From the NCBI GenBank assembly GCA_016280345.1, contig JAEEGN010000242.1, positions 1 through 12,689 of the forward strand: a stretch of 12,689 bases of DNA, in the 5' to 3' direction. Numbering within the stretch: the stretch's first letter is position 1; every line of letters begins with the position of its first letter. Positions 1-6,012 of the stretch are shown here, in pieces. This DNA is from Selenomonadaceae bacterium. Its GTDB lineage: Bacteria > Bacillota > Negativicutes > Selenomonadales > Selenomonadaceae. The notes beneath the pieces were generated by a model. It was given only the letters and a program-made list of their open reading frames with translations, did not search any database and had not been told where the DNA came from. Both the position numbers and the translations under genes were made by a program.

Positions 1-590
1 CTTTGTGTAAGTACAAGCGGTTCTGCATAGCGGAACGTGCCATATTTCGCGGGCAGGTACAGGCGGTTATTTTGAGAATCATTATATTGGCTATGGGGAT
101 GCCATGAATATAGTTCCTTCATTTTCTTTTCGTCTCTGATAATTTCTCCAATCTGCATATATCCGTAGATGATATGACGGACAGGAGCGCCTTTAACATA
201 GGCAAGTTTTCCGTCCTCTAGCCATTTTGTCTGTCGGAACATACCATAAAACAGGAATATATCGCCTATATCCACGCCCAACTTATCCAAGTGGGTAGCT
301 GGCAAGCCCCATTGTCCAAAAGCTGGCTTCCAATCGGGCGGTCTACTCGTGATTTCACTGTATATATCAGGGTCAAGGTGGCAGGTAGGATTTTCCGCAA
401 AATCAAAGCGTGGGTTCAGTTGGGTGATGATTTCCCGAAAACTCTGCCCTCTATAGCATAAATCCCCATATTTATTGAGGCTTTTCCTATCAGGAATGGG
501 GAGTGACAACAGCGCACCGTCTGGAAGTATCGGGCTAGGCATTTTTCCAGTCCTGCTATCCATGCCTTTTCTACTAAGTATAGCTTTCAT
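1..590 (-). CDS. Nmad3-family protein (nucleotide modification associated domain 3), 3' end cut by window edge
   Basis: The minus strand reads open from an ATG at 590 to the window edge, giving 196 codons without a stop. The start MKAILSRKGMDS, the motif MPSPILPDGALLSLPIPD, and later DWKPAFGQWG, GDIFLFYGMFRQT, HIIYGYMQIGEII and YSWHPHSQ match the Nmad3 family as I know it. That family was defined computationally as associated with DNA base modification systems in phages and mobile elements. Its biochemistry is not established, so a role in modified-base metabolism or defence is inference. By comparison with the family about 35 to 45 C-terminal residues lie beyond the edge. The 590 start restores the conserved N-terminus, which a start at the later ATG (563) would lose. 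It has an AGAGAGG ribosome binding site at 601-607. It is divergent from the HTH regulator gene and AT-rich like the rest of the element. Confidence 0.85.
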   Translation of the reverse strand, partial: MKAILSRKGMDSRTGKMPSPILPDGALLSLPIPDRKSLNKYGDLCYRGQSFREIITQLNPRFDFAENPTCHLDPDIYSEITSRPPDWKPAFGQWGLPATHLDKLGVDIGDIFLFYGMFRQTKWLEDGKLAYVKGAPVRHIIYGYMQIGEIIRDEKKMKELYSWHPHSQYNDSQNNRLYLPAKYGTFRYAEPLVLTQ

Positions 591-616
591 GTGGCTTCAT
601 CCTCTCTTTTGCCATA

Positions 617-645
617 ATTTTAGCATAGAGCAGAGGATAAAACAA
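617..645 (-). promoter_or_regulatory. Promoter of the Nmad3 gene
   Basis: On the minus strand a -35 element TTGTTT (640-645) and a -10 element TAAAAT (617-622) are separated by exactly 17 bases. The -10 is preceded by TGC, an extended -10. Transcription would start near 610, immediately before the ribosome binding site at 601-607. The 5' leader would then be only about 20 bases. Confidence 0.6.
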
Positions 646-691
646 CAAATAGCATATATAAATAACGCAATGTGCGGATTAAATGAAATCC

Positions 692-726
692 TTGCTATCT
701 GTATCATTTTAGTATGCAGATAGCAA
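692..726. promoter_or_regulatory. Inverted repeat before the HTH gene, candidate autoregulatory operator
   Basis: TTGCTATCTG (692-701) is repeated as its exact reverse complement CAGATAGCAA (717-726), with 15 bases between. It ends two bases before the AGGAGAGG ribosome binding site of the HTH gene and lies in the divergent intergenic region. Half-sites centred 25 bp apart suit a dimeric or tetrameric regulator. Binding by the adjacent HTH protein is inference. As RNA the repeat could also fold into a hairpin next to the ribosome binding site. No convincing promoter for the HTH gene could be placed nearby. Confidence 0.5.
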
Positions 727-741
727 AGGAGAGGTTGCACA

Positions 742-1125
742 ATGGCACAGAGAAGCAGGAAACAGGCAGAAGGTGAAACTTTTAGCCAGAAAATAGGGAA
801 ACGGATTCGTGAAGAACGGTTAAGGCTCAATCTAACGCAGGAGAAGCTGGCGGAAGATGTTGACCTTTCAATGGCATACATCGGACAGGTAGAACGTGGA
901 GAGCGTAGCTTTACGTTGGAAAACCTGATAATGGTTGCAAGGCGGTTAGGCGTTACGGTGGACTATTTGCTTTCAGATTCTATCGCTCCAACGGAAAATG
1001 ATGAATATAGGCTTTGGAGTCAACTGATGAACGGCAGGACACAGGAGCAGAAGATATTGGCAATCAACATGGTTAAGCTGATGTTTGGCTATCTTGATGA
1101 GCGAACAGTCAAAGGAGCCAGCTAA
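742..1125 (+). CDS. Cro/C1 (XRE) family HTH transcriptional regulator
   Basis: This 127-residue protein has a classic phage-repressor-type helix-turn-helix at residues about 17-77: IGKRIREERLRLNLTQEKLA, then the recognition region DLSMAYIGQVERGERS and the closing LGVTVDYLL. The C-terminal 50 residues form a short, charged tail without a recognised peptidase or ligand domain. The protein is therefore a simple dimeric DNA binder, not a LexA/CI-type cleavable repressor. An AGGAGAGG ribosome binding site (728-735) precedes the ATG by six bases. Small regulators of this type are common in Firmicutes integrative elements, where they control element or cargo genes. The gene is divergent from the Nmad3 gene and follows a 10-bp inverted repeat, so control of itself and of Nmad3 is the simplest guess. 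The actual targets are unknown. Confidence 0.9.
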   Translation: MAQRSRKQAEGETFSQKIGKRIREERLRLNLTQEKLAEDVDLSMAYIGQVERGERSFTLENLIMVARRLGVTVDYLLSDSIAPTENDEYRLWSQLMNGRTQEQKILAINMVKLMFGYLDERTVKGAS

Positions 1126-1342
1126 TCAGCCAAAATCACGGTCAAGGCTCACAATGACGATTTCACCTCTTTCTTCCTGCGAGTGCTTCTAAAATTGGTT
1201 TTAAAATAGAATCCTATTCGGTACTGTAGAAGAAAGCAAATTCCCACGGTGGATATTTAAAACAGTTTAGATGTGTTCTGTTTAATAGTCCCGTGGGAAG
1301 AGGGGATATGTATTTTGATTTAAAACAATTTAGAAAATAAAA
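1126..1342. other. Non-coding gap between HTH and rep genes
   Basis: This AT-rich stretch lies between the 3' ends of the convergent HTH and rep genes. No open frame with a ribosome binding site was seen. Its one notable structure is the long hairpin at 1241-1299, listed separately. Confidence 0.6.
1241..1299. repeat. Long imperfect hairpin downstream of rep
   Basis: TTCCCACGG (1241-1249) pairs perfectly with CCGTGGGAA (1291-1299). Inside it AAACAG (1260-1265) pairs with CTGTTT (1278-1283), so the two stems nest into one 59-base imperfect hairpin. Read on the minus strand it lies about 45 bases past the rep stop codon and is followed by a T-rich run (TTTGCTTTCTTCT). It could end rep transcription. 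It could also be a structured single-strand origin, as found near rolling-circle rep genes. The sequence does not decide between these. Confidence 0.5.
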
Positions 1343-2422
1343 TCATTTATAGGATTTTACGAGTGTGTAGCCGTTATTCCCTACGAAATGGCTCAATGGT
1401 TCATAGGCACTGACAGGCTCTTCATGGCATGTCAAATAGTGTTCCAGCATATCATAATCCGCTTCTGTATAGCGGTCTATATTTGGTTCCTTGACATTAT
1501 AGAATACGCCATAACCTTGTAGCTGGCGAACACGGCTCAACGCATGGTAGAGGGTTTTGAAATTATCATAGGTCATTTCTTGCCTATCATTTCCATACAT
1601 CTTCATCATATAGCCAAACAGCTTGCGGTAATCATCAGCTTGGAATTTATCAGCAGTACAGCTATAGCGTCCAAGAGAGTCGTCACCACTTTCTATATTA
1701 TCAGATGTGAGCCGTTTTCGATTGATGAGAAGCCACCATATCCGCTGAATAAGAGCCTCAAAGTCAGAAAATTGCTGGCTTCCACGGTTGGAAAACTCAT
1801 TGACAATATATTTCTCACTCAGGGAATCGCCATTCTCCAGTATGGCGGCAACGTGAAAGTGAGGGTGGTACATATCTCTTCTATAGGTAATTTCAAGGAA
1901 TCGCAGACAACCTTGAAAGCCATATTGAGTGAGGTCAAGCCCCTTCACTTTTTTGTTTCCATTTAGATACGTTACAAGCGTCTTAAAGCAAGTATTCATT
2001 CGATAGATGGTGTTTTTCAGTTCTTCGCCTGTACAATCGGGGACAGTAAGAACGATATGATAGAGCCTGTCTTTATATTGCTCCAAGTAGGGCAAGAAAC
2101 GGTTTTGCAATACCAGTTTTCTCATTTGGGAGCAATTATTACAAAATCTATCCTTACATAGATACGTCCTTAACAGCACCTTGATATGGCTTTCCTTATA
2201 GGTATCAGTCAGCCAAAATTTATGACATCCCTGCAATCGTTTCATACGGTTTCTTAGAGTGTCGATTTCAGCAGGTGGCATACGCTTTTTTACAATACCG
2301 TTAGCAAGCATCTTGAGGAAGTAGTATTCCATCTTGCTGTTTTGGGCGGCATTCCTGCTCATACGTTCTATCCTAGTATTTGGCAGTTCCCTTACAAGCG
2401 GTGTCCTTTTTATAGTTTCCAT
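1343..2422 (-). CDS. rep: Rolling-circle replication initiator protein (HUH endonuclease, Rep_1-like)
   Basis: This 359-residue protein has the ordered motifs of the pC194/pUB110-type rolling-circle initiators. A zinc-finger-like cysteine cluster LCKDRFCNNC lies at residues 88-97. Motif 1, HIVLTVPD, is at 122-129. The metal-binding HUH motif HPHFH is at 186-190. A Y-x-x-K nicking motif, YMMK, with Tyr271 as candidate catalytic tyrosine, sits at 271-274, followed by the family-like tail RVRQLQGYGVF. Such proteins nick one strand at the double-strand origin to start replication or transfer. An upstream ATG at 2437 would add five residues. I prefer 2422 because GGAGG lies eight bases before it, whereas the upstream ATG has AAGGAA only three bases away. 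The gene is AT-rich. Its presence at a junction with GC-rich DNA suggests an integrated plasmid-like or mobilizable element. Confidence 0.88.
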   Translation of the reverse strand: METIKRTPLVRELPNTRIERMSRNAAQNSKMEYYFLKMLANGIVKKRMPPAEIDTLRNRMKRLQGCHKFWLTDTYKESHIKVLLRTYLCKDRFCNNCSQMRKLVLQNRFLPYLEQYKDRLYHIVLTVPDCTGEELKNTIYRMNTCFKTLVTYLNGNKKVKGLDLTQYGFQGCLRFLEITYRRDMYHPHFHVAAILENGDSLSEKYIVNEFSNRGSQQFSDFEALIQRIWWLLINRKRLTSDNIESGDDSLGRYSCTADKFQADDYRKLFGYMMKMYGNDRQEMTYDNFKTLYHALSRVRQLQGYGVFYNVKEPNIDRYTEADYDMLEHYLTCHEEPVSAYEPLSHFVGNNGYTLVKSYK

Positions 2423-2484
2423 AGCTGTATCCTCCATTAGTTCCTTTTCTTAGTACACTTAACTCTATAAAGAGAATAGATATA

Positions 2485-2513
2485 TTTATAGGGGCTTCGC
2501 ATGGAGTTTTGAA
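2485..2513 (-). promoter_or_regulatory. rep: Candidate rep promoter
   Basis: On the minus strand TTCAAA (2508-2513) and TATAAA (2485-2490) are 17 bases apart, a plausible but weak-35 sigma-A-type promoter. It overlaps the inverted repeat at 2489-2519, which could therefore control rep expression. The leader to the rep start would be about 55 bases. Confidence 0.4.
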
Positions 2514-2519
2514 CCCCTA
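2489..2519. repeat. Imperfect inverted repeat upstream of rep, candidate replication or transfer origin
   Basis: TAGGGGCTTC (2489-2498) pairs with GAACCCCTA (2511-2519), with a one-base bulge and a 12-base loop. A GC stem in an AT-rich setting just upstream of a HUH-type initiator gene fits a double-strand origin or oriT hairpin, or an operator. I do not recognise a published nick-site sequence in it. Confidence 0.4.
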
Positions 2520-2753
2520 CCTTGACCCCGACCAGAACGGTTTTACTTGAACTTCAATGGACGGAACGGAATGTTTAGGGTGGATTTTACAAACGGAATG
2601 ATATACAATAGAAAGGGATGGGCACATTAGAATGAAGGATTATAAACTTCCGCTTCAACGTCTGACGCGCGATGCGTCCTGCCATCTTTCCCCCGGCTGT
2701 TTTTTCCGTTAACGCTTAGTATCTGAGCGGGCCTTTGGCCCCGAGGTATGCGT

Positions 2754-5700
2754 ATGAGTACATTTGACAGCTTATTTCGTCGCTGCTTTGCGGAACCGTC
2801 CGCGGCGACAGCAAAGCCGGAGCGGGACGGCGAGCCACCGGTGGGCCTTCCCCGTCATCTTTCGGCGCTGAACGCCTGGGCGCTGTCCCTTGGCTGCGCC
2901 GTCGGCTGGGGCGCTTTCATCATGCCGGCTTCGACGTTCCTGCCGGTGGCCGGCCCCTGGGGCACCGCGATCGGTCTCGTCCTCGGGACGCTCCTGATGC
3001 TGGTAATTGCCCGCAACTACCACTACATGATTCAGCGCTACCCGGATACCGGCGGCACCTTCACCTACACGAAAAACGTCTTCGGCTATGACCATGCCTT
3101 CATCGCCACCTGGTTCTTCTGGCTGACCTACGCCGCCATTCTCTGGGCCAACGCGGCGAACGTCGCCCTCCTGGGCCGGGTATTCCTGGGGCGGATTTTC
3201 CAGTTCGGCTTCCATTACCGGCTTTGGAATTATGACATATACATCGGCGAAATCCTGCTGGTTATCGCGGCGCTGGCGCTTTTCGCCCTGTTCTCCATCC
3301 GGGCGCGCCGCTTCACGGTCCGCCTCCTGACGCTGGCGGCGGTCATCCTTTGCGCCGGTGTCGCCATCCTTTTCGCCGGCGTTTATTCCGGCAGTACGGT
3401 CACGGATTTCTCCCCCGCTTTCGCCAGCGGCTCGGCACCGCCCGTCCAGATCCTGCGCATCATGGCGATGGCTCCCTGGGCCTTCGCCGGCTTTGAAGTA
3501 GTTTCCCACGCCGCCGGTGAGGCGAAGTACCCGGCCCGGAAATCCTTCTTCATCATGGCGGCGGCGGTCGTGAGCGGCGGTCTCCTCTATCTCCTGCTGG
3601 CCTTTATCGCCCTCATGGCGCGGCCTCACGGCTTTAGTGACTGGCCCGCCTATTTCGGGTCGCTGGAGCAGCTGGACGGCCTTACGGCTATGCCGGTCTT
3701 CTACGCGATACAGGATACCCTCGGCTCCGCGGGCCTCTCTGTCCTGGCGCTGACGATTGCCGCGGCGCTGACCACGAGCCTCATCGGTCTCTATTTCGCG
3801 ACCAGCCGCATCCTTTACGCCCTGGCAAAGGACAACCTTCTGCCTGCCTGGCTGATGCGCCGGGATCCCGGCACGCTGAACCGGGACGGCGTTCCCGCTG
3901 CCGCCATCCTCGTGATGCTGGTCATATCGCTGCCCCTTCCCTTCATCGGCCGGGCGGCCCTCGGCTGGATCGTGGACGTGAATACCGTCGGCGCAACGCT
4001 CGCCTATGCCTATACGTCAGCCTGCGCGTACGCGGCCGCCCGCGACGAGGACAACACGGCCATGCGCTGGTGCGGTGGAACCGGGGCGGCCGTCTCCCTC
4101 GCCCTGTGCTTCATCCTCATGCTGCCAAACCTCTGGGGGCTCGGCGCGTTGGCAACCGAGTCCTACTTCATCCTGACCACCTGGAGCGTTCTGGGGTTCC
4201 TGTTCTTCCGTCTGGTATTCGAGCATGACAAGCAGGACCGCCTCGGCAAGTCCACCATCGCCTGGATGCTGCTGCTCTTCCTGATCTTCTTCGTCTCCTT
4301 CGCCTGGCTTCAGGAGTCGAATCATGAGAACATCCAGCAGGCCACGAAAAACATCAGCGAATTCTACAATGAAGAAATGATTGACAGCGGCGTCCTCCGC
4401 AGCCCGGTCCGCCAGGAACAGGAAGACGCCTTCCTGACCGGGCAGATGACCGCCGTCCGCAGTTCGCTTTTCCGGAACAGTATGGCCCGGATGGTGCTGA
4501 TCCTGGTGACGCTCTACATCATGTTCAGCATCTACTCCATCATGACCGCGCGGGAGAAGAAGCTGGAAGAGGAAAAGCTCCTGGCGGAGGAGGAACGCAT
4601 CCATACCGAGGAGGAAAAACTCAAGGCCGAAGAGGAAAAACTCCAGGCCGAGGAGGAGAAATTCGAAGCGGAGCGGGCGCGCATGGAGGCCGAGGAAGGG
4701 AGCCGCGCCAAGACGGTCTTCCTCTCCAATATGTCTCACGACATCCGCACGCCGATGAACGCCATCATCGGCTATACGAACCTGGCCCAGCGCCAGGGCA
4801 CGACGCCGGAGGAAATACGGACGTTCCTCGGGAAGATCGACGCCGCCAGCCAGCACCTGCTGGCGCTCATCAACGATATCCTCGAGATGAGCCGCATCGA
4901 AAGCGGCCGCATGGATCTGGAGGAAAGGCGCACCGAGCTGAAGAACGTGCTGTCCGAGGTCCGGGATATGTTCGCGACGCAGATGAAGGAAAAAAACCTG
5001 CGTTTCGTCGTCGATACCTCGCGGGTGGAAAACAGCCGCGTGCTCTGCGACAAGAACCGCCTCGACCGGGTGCTGCTGAACCTCATCAGCAACGCCTACA
5101 AATTCACGCCGAAAGACGGCCGCATCACCGTCTCGCTGATTCAGCTCCCCTCCCTCGACCCGTCGCGGGGCGTCTATGAGCTCCGGGTGAAGGACAGCGG
5201 CATCGGCATGACGGAAGAATTCGCCCGGACGGTCTTCGAGCCCTTCACGCGTGAGCAGAATGCCACGGTCAGCGGCATCCAGGGCACCGGGCTCGGGATG
5301 TCCATCACCAAGAGCATCGTTGACCTCATGGGCGGCAGCATCGAAGTCGAGACTGCTCCCGGCAAGGGTACGGAATTCATCATCCGCGTTTCGTTCCCCC
5401 TCGACACCTCCGATGAGACGGAGCCCGGGGAAGAAGACACCGCGATGCCGTCCGACATCGATTTCAGCCAGATGAAGCTGCTGCTGGTGGACGACCTCGA
5501 CGTGAACCGGGAGATTGCCTCCATGCTACTCATGGGCGCCGGCTTCAAAATCGAGACCGCCGTAAACGGGCAGGACGCCGTGGACAAAGTCCGGGCCGCC
5601 CACCCCGGCGACTACGCAGCGGTCCTCATGGATATCCAGATGCCGGTCATGAACGGCTACGAAGCGACGCGGGCCATCCGCAAGCTCTCCGATCCGGGAC

Positions 5701-5864
5701 TTTCCAACATTCCCATCATCGCCATGACCGCCAACGCCTTCAGCGAAGACGTGCAGAACGCGAAGGACGCGGGCATGAATGCCCATATCGCCAAACCCCT
5801 CGACGTGGCGAAGATGATGGCGACGATGACCGAGGTCCTGCAGGCCAGCGCCAGAAAAGCGTGA
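2754..5864 (+). CDS. APC-type amino acid permease fused to hybrid histidine kinase and receiver domain
   Basis: This is a 1036-residue multidomain membrane protein. Residues about 35-522 are an APC-superfamily permease: GWGAFIMP at 51-58 in TM1, YPDTGGTFTY, then repeated hydrophobic segments. A polar ~55-residue stretch, probably outside the membrane, and a last TM (about 577-595) follow. A heptad-repeat coiled coil spans about 597-655. The kinase core has the H-box MSHDIRTPMN with phospho-acceptor His662, an N-box with Asn780, DSGIGM at 814-819 and GTGLGM further on. The receiver (about 908-1028) has Asp913/Asp914, phospho-Asp960, Thr992 and Lys1014, all intact. It likely senses or transports an amino acid and passes a phosphate from His to Asp. 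There is no HPt or DNA-binding output domain, and no separate response regulator gene in the window. Known precedent for the logic is CbrA, which joins an SLC5 transporter to a kinase. The start at 2754 is preferred to 2748 because GAGG (2743-2746) is seven bases away. Confidence 0.9.
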   Translation: MSTFDSLFRRCFAEPSAATAKPERDGEPPVGLPRHLSALNAWALSLGCAVGWGAFIMPASTFLPVAGPWGTAIGLVLGTLLMLVIARNYHYMIQRYPDTGGTFTYTKNVFGYDHAFIATWFFWLTYAAILWANAANVALLGRVFLGRIFQFGFHYRLWNYDIYIGEILLVIAALALFALFSIRARRFTVRLLTLAAVILCAGVAILFAGVYSGSTVTDFSPAFASGSAPPVQILRIMAMAPWAFAGFEVVSHAAGEAKYPARKSFFIMAAAVVSGGLLYLLLAFIALMARPHGFSDWPAYFGSLEQLDGLTAMPVFYAIQDTLGSAGLSVLALTIAAALTTSLIGLYFATSRILYALAKDNLLPAWLMRRDPGTLNRDGVPAAAILVMLVISLPLPFIGRAALGWIVDVNTVGATLAYAYTSACAYAAARDEDNTAMRWCGGTGAAVSLALCFILMLPNLWGLGALATESYFILTTWSVLGFLFFRLVFEHDKQDRLGKSTIAWMLLLFLIFFVSFAWLQESNHENIQQATKNISEFYNEEMIDSGVLRSPVRQEQEDAFLTGQMTAVRSSLFRNSMARMVLILVTLYIMFSIYSIMTAREKKLEEEKLLAEEERIHTEEEKLKAEEEKLQAEEEKFEAERARMEAEEGSRAKTVFLSNMSHDIRTPMNAIIGYTNLAQRQGTTPEEIRTFLGKIDAASQHLLALINDILEMSRIESGRMDLEERRTELKNVLSEVRDMFATQMKEKNLRFVVDTSRVENSRVLCDKNRLDRVLLNLISNAYKFTPKDGRITVSLIQLPSLDPSRGVYELRVKDSGIGMTEEFARTVFEPFTREQNATVSGIQGTGLGMSITKSIVDLMGGSIEVETAPGKGTEFIIRVSFPLDTSDETEPGEEDTAMPSDIDFSQMKLLLVDDLDVNREIASMLLMGAGFKIETAVNGQDAVDKVRAAHPGDYAAVLMDIQMPVMNGYEATRAIRKLSDPGLSNIPIIAMTANAFSEDVQNAKDAGMNAHIAKPLDVAKMMATMTEVLQASARKA
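4569..4694 (+). repeat. Six 21-bp tandem units encoding a heptad coiled coil
   Basis: Six in-frame 21-base units encode EEKLLAE, EERIHTE, EEKLKAE, EEKLQAE, EEKFEAE and RARMEAE (residues 606-647). Units three and four differ at only two bases. They lie exactly between the last transmembrane helix and the kinase dimerisation domain, where a signalling helix is expected. The near-identity suggests recent tandem duplication, so unit number may vary between strains. Confidence 0.85.
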
Positions 5865-5869
5865 AAAAC

Positions 5870-5915
5870 AAAAACGGTATCGCGTCTCCGGAAGGAAACC
5901 GCGATACCGTTTTTT
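5870..5915. terminator. Bidirectional intrinsic terminator between two convergent transporter genes
   Basis: ACGGTATCGCG (5874-5884) and CGCGATACCGT (5900-5910) form a perfect 11-bp stem with a 15-base loop. A T run follows on the plus strand (5910-5915), and an A-rich run precedes it (5865-5873). It can therefore end transcription of the permease-kinase gene and of the oppositely oriented symporter gene. Confidence 0.88.
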
Positions 5916-6012
5916 CAGGCGTAAGCGGGGACAGGACCGGCAGCGTCCCCGAAAAACGCGAAACCCATTAACCCCTTCTTTCCATGCGTCCGTTTCCTTT
6001 CCGCGGATTCTG

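Larger units (their letters stand above)
2438..2747. other. Junction between AT-rich element and GC-rich chromosome
   Basis: No gene is supported in this 310-base stretch. Up to about 2640 it is AT-rich and holds the rep promoter region, the inverted repeat at 2489-2519, and two copies of ACGGAATG (2566-2573, 2593-2600). From about 2655 the base composition matches the GC-rich genes that follow. A short inverted repeat, GACGC/GCGTC, lies at 2664-2678, with a six-T run at 2700-2705. GGGCC-TTT-GGCCC (2729-2741) sits just before the ribosome binding site of the next gene. The element end is probably between about 2600 and 2660. No attachment repeat can be identified with only one side visible. 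Confidence 0.5.

Noticed and set aside
475..723. 82-codon plus-strand frame over the Nmad3 5' end and divergent promoter
   Set aside because: It overlaps conserved Nmad3 residues and the promoter, lacks a ribosome binding site, and matches nothing.
1544..1966. 140-codon plus-strand frame inside rep
   Set aside because: Antisense to the HUH and surrounding conserved motifs of rep, with no start signals.
2658..2666. ACGTCTGAC shared between the junction region and the DUF4127 promoter spacer (7788-7796)
   Set aside because: Many 9-base words repeat by chance in 12.7 kb, and the surrounding bases are not alike.
2664..2705. GACGC/GCGTC repeat plus six-T run as a terminator of an interrupted upstream gene
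   Set aside because: The stem is only 5 bp and about 20 bases from the T run, which does not make an intrinsic terminator.
2772..3629. 285-codon open frame on the minus strand inside the permease-kinase gene
   Set aside because: It is an antisense shadow caused by GC-rich codons. The translation is low-complexity and rich in Arg, Gly, Glu and Asp, with no ribosome binding site or recognisable domain.
4017..4856. 279-codon open frame on the minus strand opposite the coiled coil and kinase
   Set aside because: The Leu/Phe/Glu repeats are only the mirror of the 21-bp heptad repeats in the real gene.
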